From Phycisphaerae bacterium (GTDB taxonomy: Bacteria > Planctomycetota > Phycisphaerae > Phycisphaerales > UBA1924), in the NCBI GenBank assembly GCA_022180725.1, contig BQMO01000012.1, positions 43,734 through 107,733 of the forward strand: a stretch of DNA of 64,000 nt, read 5' to 3'. The notes under the pieces were generated by a model, which had not been told where the DNA came from, made no database searches, and saw only the letters and a list, made by a program, of their open reading frames with translations. The position numbers were made by a program, and so were the translations under genes. Shown one piece after another: positions 7,788 to 16,158 of this stretch. Each line of letters begins with the position of its first letter. The stretch's first letter is position 1.

Positions 7788-9407
7788 ATGCGTTTGTCCC
7801 TGGCCGCCAAGTGCCTGATTGTCTTCGGCGGCGCGATCCTGCTGATCGTGCTGGCGGCGCTGTGGGCGCCATGGATGCGCATGACGGCGCTGGTCGACGA
7901 CGGACAACGCGAACTCTCGCGGCAGATGGTCGACACGTGGGAGCGTTGGGGACGGGCCAACGTGGTCGGCCCGGTTGCACCCGGCGCACCCGGGGAACCC
8001 GAAGAGCGCGGCGGGGTGACCGCCTCGGAGTTGACCCTGGAGCAGGCCGAGGGGCGTGCCCGGAAGGACCCTTTCCTACGTGAGGCGCTCGACGCCTTCC
8101 GGGAGGACCCCGACGTGACGGACTACCAGGCGGCGGCGTGGGCGGGCACGTCGCGCGAGTATCAGTACGCCAAAGCCAGGCGGGCACGGACCCAGGGCGG
8201 GTCGCAGGTGATGAGCGTGATCGTGCTGAAGCGCCCGAGCCTGGAAGCCGGGCGATTGCTGCTGCTGAACACCGCGTACCTGATCGTGGCGGGGCTGGCG
8301 GTGGGCGCGCTGGCGGTGCTGGTGTTCTACGTCATTACGGTGAAACTGGTGCTGCGTCCGGTGAGGTCGCTGCGGACGATGGCCGAACGCGTGCGCGAGG
8401 GGAATCTCGCCATCCGCGCCGAGATCCACACCGGGGACGAGTTCCAGCAGCTCGCTGAGACGTTGAACTCGACGCTGGCGGACCTGCAGGCGAGCCAGGA
8501 TCGGCTTCGGGCCATCAACGCGGCGCTGGACCTGAAACTGCACGAGTTGTCGGAAAGCAACCAGGCCTTGTACCAGACGGCGAAGGTGAAGGGGGAGTTT
8601 CTCGCGAACGTCAGCCACGAACTGCGTACCCCGCTGAACGCGATCAACGGGTTCGCGGAGCTGCTCGTCGAAACGACCCGGGCCGAGGCCTCGCAGCCGG
8701 ACGCGCCGGCGGGCGTCACCAAGCGGCTGCGGTACCTCGACAACATCCTGAACGCGGGAAAGAGCCTGCTGTCGCTCATCAACTCGCTGCTGGAGATGGC
8801 GAAGATCGAGGCGGGTCGCGTGGAAGTCCACGTGGAACGATTGAACCTGCGCGACGCGTGCGAAGGGCTGCTGGGGCTGATCGCACCGCTGGCGGACAAG
8901 AAGGGGATCCAACTCCGCCTGGAGGTGGGCGAGGATGTGCCGGTCATCAGCACGGACCCCAAGAAGTTCCAGCAGATCATCTTCAACTTCCTGTCGAACG
9001 CGGTGAAGTTCACGCAGCCGCAGGAGCAGACGGGGCGCACGCCGAGCCTCACGCTGCGGGCCGAGCGGCTGATCTCGTCCGACCCGACCACGCCCGCGCG
9101 GGTGCGGGTGAGCGTCATCGACAACGGGCCCGGGATCCCGAAAGAGGAACAGGCGCGGATCTTCGAGAAGTTCTACCAGCGAGACGCGACACACACGCGC
9201 GAGCACACAGGCACGGGGCTGGGGCTGTCGATCAGCAAGGAGTTGGCGACCGTGCTGCAGTCGGAGATCCAGGTGGAATCGGAGGAAGGGCGCGGGTCGA
9301 TGTTCTCGCTGATCATGCCCCACGACCTGGTCCCACAGCCATCGGAGGAACGGGCTCTGGAAGCGAAGTTCAAGGGTGTGCTGGCGGGGGCCCGCGAATG
9401 GGGATGA
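7788..9407 (+). CDS. Orphan HAMP-domain sensor histidine kinase
   Basis: The 539-residue protein has an N-terminal helix (residues 7-27), an extracytoplasmic sensor of about 130 residues, and a second helix near 160-187. A HAMP domain (RPVRSLRTMAERVREG) and a short coiled coil follow. The HisKA domain carries the phospho-acceptor His277 in NVSHELRTPLNAI. The HATPase domain has the N box (FNFLSNAVKFT), G1 box (DNGPGIP), F box (FEKFYQ) and G2 box (GTGLGLSI). All key residues are present. No response regulator gene adjoins it, so its partner is elsewhere. The sensor region has no family I recognise. Confidence 0.93.
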   Translation: MRLSLAAKCLIVFGGAILLIVLAALWAPWMRMTALVDDGQRELSRQMVDTWERWGRANVVGPVAPGAPGEPEERGGVTASELTLEQAEGRARKDPFLREALDAFREDPDVTDYQAAAWAGTSREYQYAKARRARTQGGSQVMSVIVLKRPSLEAGRLLLLNTAYLIVAGLAVGALAVLVFYVITVKLVLRPVRSLRTMAERVREGNLAIRAEIHTGDEFQQLAETLNSTLADLQASQDRLRAINAALDLKLHELSESNQALYQTAKVKGEFLANVSHELRTPLNAINGFAELLVETTRAEASQPDAPAGVTKRLRYLDNILNAGKSLLSLINSLLEMAKIEAGRVEVHVERLNLRDACEGLLGLIAPLADKKGIQLRLEVGEDVPVISTDPKKFQQIIFNFLSNAVKFTQPQEQTGRTPSLTLRAERLISSDPTTPARVRVSVIDNGPGIPKEEQARIFEKFYQRDATHTREHTGTGLGLSISKELATVLQSEIQVESEEGRGSMFSLIMPHDLVPQPSEERALEAKFKGVLAGAREWG

Positions 9408-9508
9408 TGCCCGGCACGCACACCGCCCGGTAGCCATGCCTGGCCGACCGTTGTATCCTCCCCCCCTGCATGACCCCCCGCCTGCGACAATGCCAGCCCG
9501 GAGCACCC

Positions 9509-10180
9509 ATGGCCCGAGTGCTCTTCTACGACCTGTGCCGCATGGCGAGCCACGTCATCCTTCGGGTCTTTTTCGGGCTGCGTGTCCGTGGCCTCGAGCG
9601 GGTTCCGCAGACCGGCCCGCTTCTGATCGCGGCGAACCACGCGTCGTATCTCGATCCGCCCGCCGTCGGCGTGGCGATACGCAACCGTCATCTGACATTC
9701 ATCGCGCAGGCGGGGCTGTTCAAGTTCAAGCCGTTCGCCTGGCTGATCTCGACGCTGAACTCCGTGCCGGTGCGTGGGGACGCGGGAGACTCGGCGGCGA
9801 TGAAAGCGGCGTTGGCCAGGCTTGCCGCTGGGGGCGCGGTGTTGATCTTTCCCGAAGGCTCGCGGAGCGACGACGGGACGATCCGGCCGTTCAAGCGCGG
9901 CGTGGCGCTGCTGATGAAGAAGGCCCGCTGCCCGGTGCTTCCCGTGGCGATCGACGGCGCGTACGAAGCCTGGCCGAACTCGCGGATGCTGCCCCGCCCG
10001 TTCGGTCGGCCTGTCCGCGTGCTGTACGGCACGCCGATCCCGGAGGCGGAACTGCTGAAGGACGGGGCCGAGGCGGGGCTGGCGCGCATCGAGCGCGACG
10101 TGCGTGCCCTGGCCGAACAACTCCGGGCCGAGCGCGCGGCGCATCGCGCGGCCGAAACCCGCCCGACCACGGCCCGCTAA
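9509..10180 (+). CDS. 1-acyl-sn-glycerol-3-phosphate acyltransferase (PlsC-like)
   Basis: It has the acyltransferase signatures NHASYLDP (the HX4D catalytic motif) and FPEGSRS, with further conserved blocks PFKRGVALL and VLPVAIDG. Family members transfer an acyl chain from acyl-ACP or acyl-CoA to lysophosphatidic acid at the inner membrane in phospholipid synthesis. I chose ATG 9509 (223 residues) because GGAG at 9500-9503 has a five-base spacing; an upstream ATG at 9470 lacks such a site. The stop overlaps the stop of the converging SRPBCC gene. The exact acyl acceptor is not determinable from sequence. Confidence 0.88.
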   Translation: MARVLFYDLCRMASHVILRVFFGLRVRGLERVPQTGPLLIAANHASYLDPPAVGVAIRNRHLTFIAQAGLFKFKPFAWLISTLNSVPVRGDAGDSAAMKAALARLAAGGAVLIFPEGSRSDDGTIRPFKRGVALLMKKARCPVLPVAIDGAYEAWPNSRMLPRPFGRPVRVLYGTPIPEAELLKDGAEAGLARIERDVRALAEQLRAERAAHRAAETRPTTAR

Positions 10181-10710
10181 ATGACAAACCGCGGCGATTC
10201 CCCGAACTTCCGCGCCAGGTCCGTCAGGTACTCACGGATCGTCGCGTCGTGACCCATGATCCGGCTGATGTAGCGGAATGCGGCGGGCTTCACGAATCCA
10301 TCTTCGGTGATGCGAACGATGCACCCGCCCTCGGCGGGGAATAACTCCCACATCCACGTGCCGCCGAAGGGCAGCGCGTCGTCGGCGATGGTCGTCACCA
10401 TCCGCGCCGGGGGCGATAGTTCATCCACGCGCAACGGGATGGCGTCCCCCCCCGCGCCGTTGCTGACGTGGTTCCACACGGGCTTGCCGCCCTGGTCGGG
10501 CAAGGCCTCGCATCGCGCGATGCTCGGTCGCCACGAGGGAATGGCGGGGAAGTCCGTCACGACATCCCACACGGCCTCGGGCGGCTGGTTCAGGCGCAAC
10601 GCACGCGTTGCGGTATGCTCGCGCGGCATCAACGAGCCGGCGATGACGACGAACGCAACCGCGGCGATGATCGCGACGGCGAAGGGCGCGAGGACCAGGA
10701 TCCATTTCAT
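10177..10710 (-). CDS. SRPBCC (START/polyketide cyclase-like) protein with N-terminal membrane anchor
   Basis: The 177-residue product has an N-terminal hydrophobic helix (residues 3-27). It then shows the SRPBCC fold hallmarks: an N-terminal strand with LRLNQPPEAVWDVVTDF, a central WNHVSNG segment, and a C-terminal long helix (REYLTDLARKF). These proteins bind hydrophobic ligands; this one would present its cavity while anchored to the membrane. It converges on the plsC-like gene with overlapping stop codons. The function is otherwise unknown. Confidence 0.7.
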   Translation of the reverse strand: MKWILVLAPFAVAIIAAVAFVVIAGSLMPREHTATRALRLNQPPEAVWDVVTDFPAIPSWRPSIARCEALPDQGGKPVWNHVSNGAGGDAIPLRVDELSPPARMVTTIADDALPFGGTWMWELFPAEGGCIVRITEDGFVKPAAFRYISRIMGHDATIREYLTDLARKFGESPRFVI

Positions 10711-10757
10711 GCCTACCTCCGGCGACGAGGTGTCGTGCGCGCATCCTACCCTCGTTC

Positions 10758-11732
10758 ATGCTCGCCGGGAGATCGCCCCCGCCGCCCCGAACGCTCGAGG
10801 ACCTGCTCCCGCCGGAGTTGGCGGCGCGGCTGGATCGGCTGGACCTGCTGAGCCGGAAGATCCTCGCGGGCAAGCTCCCGGGCGAGCGACGGTCGAAGCG
10901 ACGCGGGCAATCCGTCGAGTTCGACGACTTCCGCGACTACACCCCGGGCGATGATCCGCGGCACATCGACTGGAACGCGTACGCCCGGCTCGATCGGCTG
11001 CTCATCAAGATTTTCCGCGCCGAAGAGGACCTCGCGTTGCACCTGCTCGTGGACGCGTCGGCCTCGATGAATGTCGGCGACCCGAACAAGGCCGTGTACG
11101 CGCATCGGCTGGCGATGGCACTAGCCTACGTCGGGCTGGTCAATCAGAACCGGGTGTGCATGGGCACGTTCGGCGGCGCGGGGGGAGTGTCCGAGCGGCT
11201 TGCGCCTCTGCGCGGTCGCACCGGGATTCAACGTATCGCGCGATTCCTCCTTGACTCCCTGGCCCGTCTGAACCGCGCCACGCCCACCGGCCCGGACGCC
11301 GGCGATCTCTTCGCCGACGTGATGCGGCGAATGATGCGGCTCGGGTCGCCCCGCGGCATCGTGGTGGTCGTGTCCGATTTCCTCTTCGACGCCGAGGCGG
11401 GACTGAACGCGCTGACCCCGGGCGTGGCCACGGGCATGATCGACCCCTTCGCCGTCCAGGTGCTCGCGCCGGGGGAACTCGATCCGGCCCGTGACGCGCC
11501 GCTCGGCCTGATCGGCGACCTTCGTTTGACCGACGTGGAGACCGGACGCGCCGCCGAGGTCACCATCACCCCCGACGCCGTGGAGCGCTACCGCGCCGGG
11601 CTGGCGGCCCACCATGCGCGGCTTCGGCATGCGTGCCATGCCCGGGGCGTGGCGCACGTCCTGGTGCCGACCGATACGCCCGTTGAGGTGCTGGTCACCA
11701 ACACGCTGCGGCGCGGCGGGATGCTGCGCTAG
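10758..11732 (+). CDS. DUF58 domain protein (vWA-like)
   Basis: The 324-residue product has the DUF58 signature GRRS...FDDFRDYTPGDDPRHIDW, followed by a von Willebrand A-like region with VDASASM (metal-site-like DxSxS). DUF58 proteins usually sit beside MoxR AAA+ ATPases and membrane vWA proteins and are thought to act in chaperone-like assembly of exported or metal-containing complexes. Here no moxR is adjacent, so the partner genes must be elsewhere or to one side of the window. Its stop overlaps the converging DUF6614-like gene through a shared CTAG. Confidence 0.85.
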   Translation: MLAGRSPPPPRTLEDLLPPELAARLDRLDLLSRKILAGKLPGERRSKRRGQSVEFDDFRDYTPGDDPRHIDWNAYARLDRLLIKIFRAEEDLALHLLVDASASMNVGDPNKAVYAHRLAMALAYVGLVNQNRVCMGTFGGAGGVSERLAPLRGRTGIQRIARFLLDSLARLNRATPTGPDAGDLFADVMRRMMRLGSPRGIVVVVSDFLFDAEAGLNALTPGVATGMIDPFAVQVLAPGELDPARDAPLGLIGDLRLTDVETGRAAEVTITPDAVERYRAGLAAHHARLRHACHARGVAHVLVPTDTPVEVLVTNTLRRGGMLR

Positions 11733-12064
11733 CCAATCCGCTCCGGGTCCGGAAAGTCGCGGTAGAGCGCGCTCTTGAAATCCGTCACCATCGAGTAGAC
11801 CGGGTGGTGCAGCCGTTCCACGTCGCCCTCGCGTGTGGCGACGTGAGAGAACGCCGCATCGAGCTGGGTCAGGTCCTTGAAGGCCAGCGAGATATGAAAC
11901 TCGCCCAGCCCGTCAGGCCCGAAGCCGAACTTGCGGCGCGTGATGCGCCACGACTCCAGCCGGCCCTGGGCCTTCAGGTGCCCCATGTAGGCATCAACGG
12001 CCTTGCAGAACTCCAGGTCCTGCCGCGAGTCTTTGAGGTTGACCCAGATCTCGTAGTAGTTCAC
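11729..12064 (-). CDS. Small conserved protein, DUF6614-like
   Basis: This 111-residue soluble protein begins MNYYEIWVNLKD and contains WRITRRKFGFGPDGLGEF, resembling a compact ferredoxin-fold family I associate with DUF6614. It has no signal peptide or membrane segment. The GTG start at 12064 overlaps the TGA of the upstream TPR-YggX gene (GTGA), indicating coupled translation. It may take part in iron or redox homeostasis with its neighbour, but that is only context. Confidence 0.6.
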   Translation of the reverse strand: MNYYEIWVNLKDSRQDLEFCKAVDAYMGHLKAQGRLESWRITRRKFGFGPDGLGEFHISLAFKDLTQLDAAFSHVATREGDVERLHHPVYSMVTDFKSALYRDFPDPERIG

Positions 12065-12702
12065 GGCTTGGTTCCCGTCAGACTCGCGTACAGGTCGTCA
12101 TCCACTCCCAGAAACTCGCGCATATGCCGGTCGTACGTGTCGCTGTCCTCCTCGCGCGAAAGGTCCAGCCGAAGTTCGTTGATGACCTTTGTGCCCTGCT
12201 TCACCCAGGCGTCCCAGGTTTCGGCGGCGATGTGCTCGAAGATCCACGCGCCGAGCGGCCCCTTGAAGGGGGGCTTGGCGAGTTTCGTGCCCGCGCGGCC
12301 TGTGCGCGTGCAGACGAATGATCCGCCCGCCTGCCCCGATGCCGCCGAGCCGGCGGACGCCGCGACGGCGGGGATGTCCTCCCCGATCTTTTTCAGCAAC
12401 TCGCCCATCGCGGTCATGGGCATGCGGTCGCCCCGGCCGTGGGCCGAGACGTACCCGGCCTTGAGCACCTCGGCGGCTCGCGACAACTCCCCCACCGCGA
12501 TGAAGGATTCGCCGGCCAGTTGAAAGGCCTTGCTCATGGCGGGGTTGAGTTCGGTGCAGCGGAGGAAGGCCGAAGCGGCCTCGGCGTGACGGCCGGCTTC
12601 CGCGTAGGCCCTTCCAAGGCTGAACCATGCCATGTCATTGTCGGGATCGGCCCCCGGGCGGACCATCGTTTCGAACTGGGCAATACGTTGATTCACGTCC
12701 AT
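12061..12702 (-). CDS. TPR protein fused to a YggX-like Fe(II)-trafficking domain
   Basis: From ATG 12702 the product has 213 residues. Residues about 15-85 form two TPR-like helical hairpins (DNDMAWFSLGRAYAEAGRH..., AASAFLRCTELNP). After a glycine/alanine linker, residues 125-205 match the YggX fold: FVCTRTG with the family Cys, GPLGAWIFEHIAAETWDAW, and KVINELRLDLS, equivalent to the INExrLnl core of YggX. E. coli YggX is about 90 residues, stand-alone, and protects Fe-S clusters by handling labile iron. The fusion to TPRs is unusual. A longer in-frame start at 12804 is possible but would run into the divergent gene's leader. It is coupled with the downstream DUF6614-like gene. Confidence 0.75.
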   Translation of the reverse strand: MDVNQRIAQFETMVRPGADPDNDMAWFSLGRAYAEAGRHAEAASAFLRCTELNPAMSKAFQLAGESFIAVGELSRAAEVLKAGYVSAHGRGDRMPMTAMGELLKKIGEDIPAVAASAGSAASGQAGGSFVCTRTGRAGTKLAKPPFKGPLGAWIFEHIAAETWDAWVKQGTKVINELRLDLSREEDSDTYDRHMREFLGVDDDLYASLTGTKP

Positions 12703-12818
12703 GCGGGAAGGTAGGAGGCGAATGGGGATGGCATCGAGGACTGGGCAATCGGCCTTGGTGCTTCGTATGCTGTGCGGCCGCATCCCATCCGCTCCTGATG
12801 CCATGTGACCGATGCCTC

Positions 12819-13790
12819 ATGCCTTCCCCACTTTCAACATCCCTTGCTGGTCTCCCGCTCCGCAACCCGGTCCTGCTGGCCGCGGGTACCTGCGGCACGC
12901 TCGATGAAATGAGCGACGCCCTGGACCTTTCCCGCGTCGGTGGGCTGGTGACGAAATCGATCACGCGCCAGCCCCGTGACGGCAACGCCGTGTGGCGGGT
13001 TCTGCCCGCCGAGTGCGGGATGCTCAACGCCATCGGGCTGGCGAACGTCGGGATTGACGCGTTTCTCCGTGAGTACGCCCCCCGGGTTTCGGCCGTGCCA
13101 ACGACGATCATCGGCTCGGTCGCGGGGTTCTCGATCGACGACTACGTCGCGGTCGCCGCGGCGATGGACGGCGTCGAGGCCATCCGCGCGGTGGAGTTGA
13201 ACGTGTCGTGCCCGAACGTGCACGGCGGGCTGGAGTTCGGCTCGTCGCCGGCGCTGCTGAGCGACCTGGTGCGCGAGTGCCGGCGGGTACTGACCAGGAC
13301 GCGGCTGTTCGTGAAACTCAGTCCGATCGCCGCCGGGCCTGTGAAACTCGCCGAGTTCGCCCGGGCCGCGGTCGAGCCGGGCAACTCGCCCCCCGCCGGT
13401 CCGAACCATCGCCCCGGGGCCGATGCGTTGTGCATCTCGAACACGATGCCCGCCATGGCGATCGACGTGGAGACGCGTACGCCGAGGCTGGCGAACGTCA
13501 CGGGCGGACTGTCCGGCTCGGCCTTGCACCCCGTGGCTCTCAAACTCGTGCATGATGTGTACCGGGCGTTTGCCAGGGACTCGGGCACGCCGCTGGTGGG
13601 CATCGGGGGCGTGCTCCGATGGGAGCACGCGGCCGAGTTCATCCTTGCCGGCGCGTCGGCTGTACAAATCGGCACGGGCCTGTTCGCCGATCCGCGCTGC
13701 CCGCTGACCGTCGCCAAGGGATTGGAGAAGTGGGCGGCGCGCCAGGGCGTCGGGTCGATCGCGGAACTCGTCGGATGCTTGAAAGTCTGA
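12819..13790 (+). CDS. pyrD: Dihydroorotate dehydrogenase, class 1B-like
   Basis: The product has 323 residues from ATG 12819. It is an FMN-binding TIM barrel with the catalytic-base motif NVSCPNV (Cys131), as in soluble class 1 enzymes; class 2 membrane enzymes use Ser. Other landmarks are NPVLLAAGTCG, SITRQPRDGN, VKLSP, VTGGLSG and a C-terminal GIGGVL...GASAVQIGTG phosphate-binding loop. It oxidises dihydroorotate to orotate in pyrimidine synthesis. Class 1B enzymes normally need a PyrK partner for NAD+; none is in the window, and 1A versus 1B cannot be fully separated by eye. The gene is divergent from the TPR-YggX gene. Confidence 0.88.
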   Translation: MPSPLSTSLAGLPLRNPVLLAAGTCGTLDEMSDALDLSRVGGLVTKSITRQPRDGNAVWRVLPAECGMLNAIGLANVGIDAFLREYAPRVSAVPTTIIGSVAGFSIDDYVAVAAAMDGVEAIRAVELNVSCPNVHGGLEFGSSPALLSDLVRECRRVLTRTRLFVKLSPIAAGPVKLAEFARAAVEPGNSPPAGPNHRPGADALCISNTMPAMAIDVETRTPRLANVTGGLSGSALHPVALKLVHDVYRAFARDSGTPLVGIGGVLRWEHAAEFILAGASAVQIGTGLFADPRCPLTVAKGLEKWAARQGVGSIAELVGCLKV

Positions 13791-13800
13791 AGGGAGGCGC

Positions 13801-15015
13801 ATGGCACGTTGTCGCGATCGAGGCTGGCTGTTCGTCGTGTTCGCCGTGCTGATGGCCCCAAGCCCCGCGTTGGCTCAGCCGCGGGATATTGCCCCGCTGC
13901 TCACGCCAATCCTCGAGGCGCACAAGGTGCCCGGCATGGCCGCGGCGGTGGTCGAGGGTGATCACGTCGTGATGATCGGCGCGGCGGGGGTCCGGGCGGC
14001 GGGCAAGCCCGAGGCGGCGACCATCGACGACTTGTGGCACCTCGGGTCGTGCACCAAGTCGATGACGGCGTCGCTGTGCGCCATGCTGGTCGAAGACGGA
14101 CGGCTGCGGTGGGACCAGACCATCGCCGAGTCCTTTCCCGACCTCGCCGACGAGATGGACCCGGGGTGGAAGAAGGCGACCCTGCGGCAACTCGTGACCA
14201 ACCGCGCGGGGGTTCCGGCGGATCTCTCCATGGAGGACCTGTGGGGGCGGTTGTGGCGGAGCAACGAGCCGCCGGCACGGGCGAGGTTGCTGCTGATCGA
14301 GGGGGTCACCCAGCGTCCGCCGCTGCACGAACCCGGAACAACGTACCTCTACTCGAACGCGGGGTTCGCTATCGCCGGCGCCATGGCCGAGCGGGCCGCG
14401 GGGGAGCCGTACGAGTCGCTGATCCAGCGGCGGCTCTTCGGACCGCTGGGGATCACAACGGCGGGGTTTGGCCCCCCCGGGCTGCCGGGGCTGAACATCC
14501 AGCCCAAGGGGCACCGCAACCCGACGACCCCCTTGGGGGTGAATCACGACGCGGACAATCCGTTCGCGATCGCCCCGGCGGGGCTGGTGCACATGTCGAT
14601 CGGGGACTGGGCGAAGTACGTGTCGTGGCATCTTCGGGCCGACGCCGAGAACCCCCGGCGGGGGCTGGGGCTGCTGAAGGCCGAGACGTTCGACACCCTG
14701 CACACGCCGCCCGAAGGGGGCGACTACGCCGCCGGGTGGATGGTAACGTCGCGGCCCTGGGGCGACGGCCGGGTGCTGACCCATTCGGGTAGCAACACGG
14801 CGTGGTACTGCGTGACGTGGGCGGCGCCCAAGCGGGACTTTGCGGTGCTGGTGTGCTGCAACATCGGGCAGGAGAGCGGGGCGAAAGGGACGGACGCGGC
14901 GGCGTGGGCGCTGATCCAGGAGTTCCAGAAGTCCAAGGCGCAGCAAGGGCGCGAAGCCCCCGCGACCACGCCCGGCGAGAGCGCCCCTGTTCGTTCGGGG
15001 CCGGGCGGCCGGTGA
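13801..15015 (+). CDS. Exported serine hydrolase, class C beta-lactamase family
   Basis: The 404-residue product has a signal peptide ending near ALAQ (residue 26). The beta-lactamase/DD-peptidase fold is marked by SCTK (Ser83, Lys86; SxxK), YSN in TYLYSNAG (YxN) and HSG in LTHSGSNT (replacing KTG). Family members include esterases, D-aminopeptidases and DD-carboxypeptidases, so the substrate cannot be named; HSG rather than KTG makes true beta-lactamase activity less likely. It begins 10 bases after the dihydroorotate dehydrogenase stop. Confidence 0.87.
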   Translation: MARCRDRGWLFVVFAVLMAPSPALAQPRDIAPLLTPILEAHKVPGMAAAVVEGDHVVMIGAAGVRAAGKPEAATIDDLWHLGSCTKSMTASLCAMLVEDGRLRWDQTIAESFPDLADEMDPGWKKATLRQLVTNRAGVPADLSMEDLWGRLWRSNEPPARARLLLIEGVTQRPPLHEPGTTYLYSNAGFAIAGAMAERAAGEPYESLIQRRLFGPLGITTAGFGPPGLPGLNIQPKGHRNPTTPLGVNHDADNPFAIAPAGLVHMSIGDWAKYVSWHLRADAENPRRGLGLLKAETFDTLHTPPEGGDYAAGWMVTSRPWGDGRVLTHSGSNTAWYCVTWAAPKRDFAVLVCCNIGQESGAKGTDAAAWALIQEFQKSKAQQGREAPATTPGESAPVRSGPGGR

Positions 15016-15106
15016 TCGATACCGCTACCATCGCCAACTTCCCGCATATCTCGTCGCGGGTCGTGACTACGCTTCGCGCCGTTGTCCGATCGGCAAGGAA
15101 TCGCCC

Positions 15107-16156
15107 GTGGTGCTCGACCGACTTTTAGGCCTGTTCAGCGTGGACATGGGGATCGACCTTGGCACCTGCAACACGCTCGTGTCGGTTCGAGGGCAGGGCA
15201 TCGTGCTGAACGAGCCCAGCGTGGTTGCCGTGCGCAAGGGGACGAACCAGGTCCTCAAGGGCGGCGAGGCCGTCGGCTGGGTCGCGAAGGAAATGCTCGG
15301 CAAGACGCCCGGGTCGATCTCGGCGATTCGCCCGCTCAAGGACGGGGTCATCTCGGACTTCGAGATTACCGAGGCGATGCTGGGGTACTTCATCCGCAAG
15401 GTGAACGGGAAGGGTCGCATCTTCGGCCCGCGCGTGGTCATCTCGATCCCCAGCGGTATCACCGCGGTGGAGAAGCAGGCGGTGTTCCAGTCCGCGGAGC
15501 GCGCGGGGGCGCGGCGGACGTACCTCATCGAGGAGCCGGTGGCGGCGGCCATCGGGGCAGGGCTGCCCTTCGCCGAGGCCACCGCGAGCATGATCGTGGA
15601 CATCGGGGGCGGCACGACCGAGGTCGCGATCATGTCGCTGGCGGACATCGCCACGTGCGAATCCGTGCGGATCGCCGGCGACGACATGGACGAGGCGGTC
15701 ATCAACCACATGAAGCGCACGTACAACATGATGATCGGGGAGCAGACGGCGGAACGCATCAAGATCGAGATTGGCTCGGCGGCGGCGGTCGAGGCCGAGC
15801 GGACCATGGAAGTGCGCGGGCGCGACATGATCTCGGGGCTGCCCCGCAAGACGACGATTACCAGCGACGAGATCCGCGAGGCGCTCAGCGAACCCGTGCA
15901 GGGGATCGTCGAAGCAGTAATGCGGACGCTGGAGCGGGCCGAACCGGAACTGGCGGCGGACCTGGTGGAGAACGGGATCACCATGGCCGGGGGCGGGTCG
16001 CTGCTGCGGGGGCTGCCCAGCGTCATCGAAAAGGCCACCGGCCTGCCGACGAAACTGGCCGACGATCCGCTGACGTGCGTGGCCCGTGGCACGTGCATCT
16101 ACCTCGAGCACCTCGAAGAGTGGAAGACCACGCTTGAGAACGACATGCAGGGGTAA
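15107..16156 (+). CDS. mreB: Rod shape-determining protein MreB
   Basis: The product has 349 residues from GTG 15107, with AAGGAA six bases upstream. It shows the actin-fold phosphate and adenosine motifs: GIDLGTCNTLV, PVAAAIGAG, VDIGGGTTEVA and MAGGGSLLRGL. Length and motifs fit a full-length, functional MreB, the membrane-associated filament that organises lateral cell-wall synthesis. It is followed by mreC and mreD; no penicillin-binding protein 2 or rodA gene follows, in contrast to many bacteria. Confidence 0.97.
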   Translation: MVLDRLLGLFSVDMGIDLGTCNTLVSVRGQGIVLNEPSVVAVRKGTNQVLKGGEAVGWVAKEMLGKTPGSISAIRPLKDGVISDFEITEAMLGYFIRKVNGKGRIFGPRVVISIPSGITAVEKQAVFQSAERAGARRTYLIEEPVAAAIGAGLPFAEATASMIVDIGGGTTEVAIMSLADIATCESVRIAGDDMDEAVINHMKRTYNMMIGEQTAERIKIEIGSAAAVEAERTMEVRGRDMISGLPRKTTITSDEIREALSEPVQGIVEAVMRTLERAEPELAADLVENGITMAGGGSLLRGLPSVIEKATGLPTKLADDPLTCVARGTCIYLEHLEEWKTTLENDMQG

Positions 16157-16158
16157 CG

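Noticed and set aside
3173..7907. Minus-strand frames of 728 and 835 residues across the kinase and transporter genes
   Set aside because: They are reverse-frame shadows; the plus-strand genes have clear kinase and transporter motifs, and the translated minus frames are Arg/His-rich without motifs.
13801..15015. Antibiotic-resistance beta-lactamase
   Set aside because: The SxxK and YxN motifs are present, but HSG replaces KTG and the gene sits in a housekeeping context; the family is mostly esterases and peptidases.
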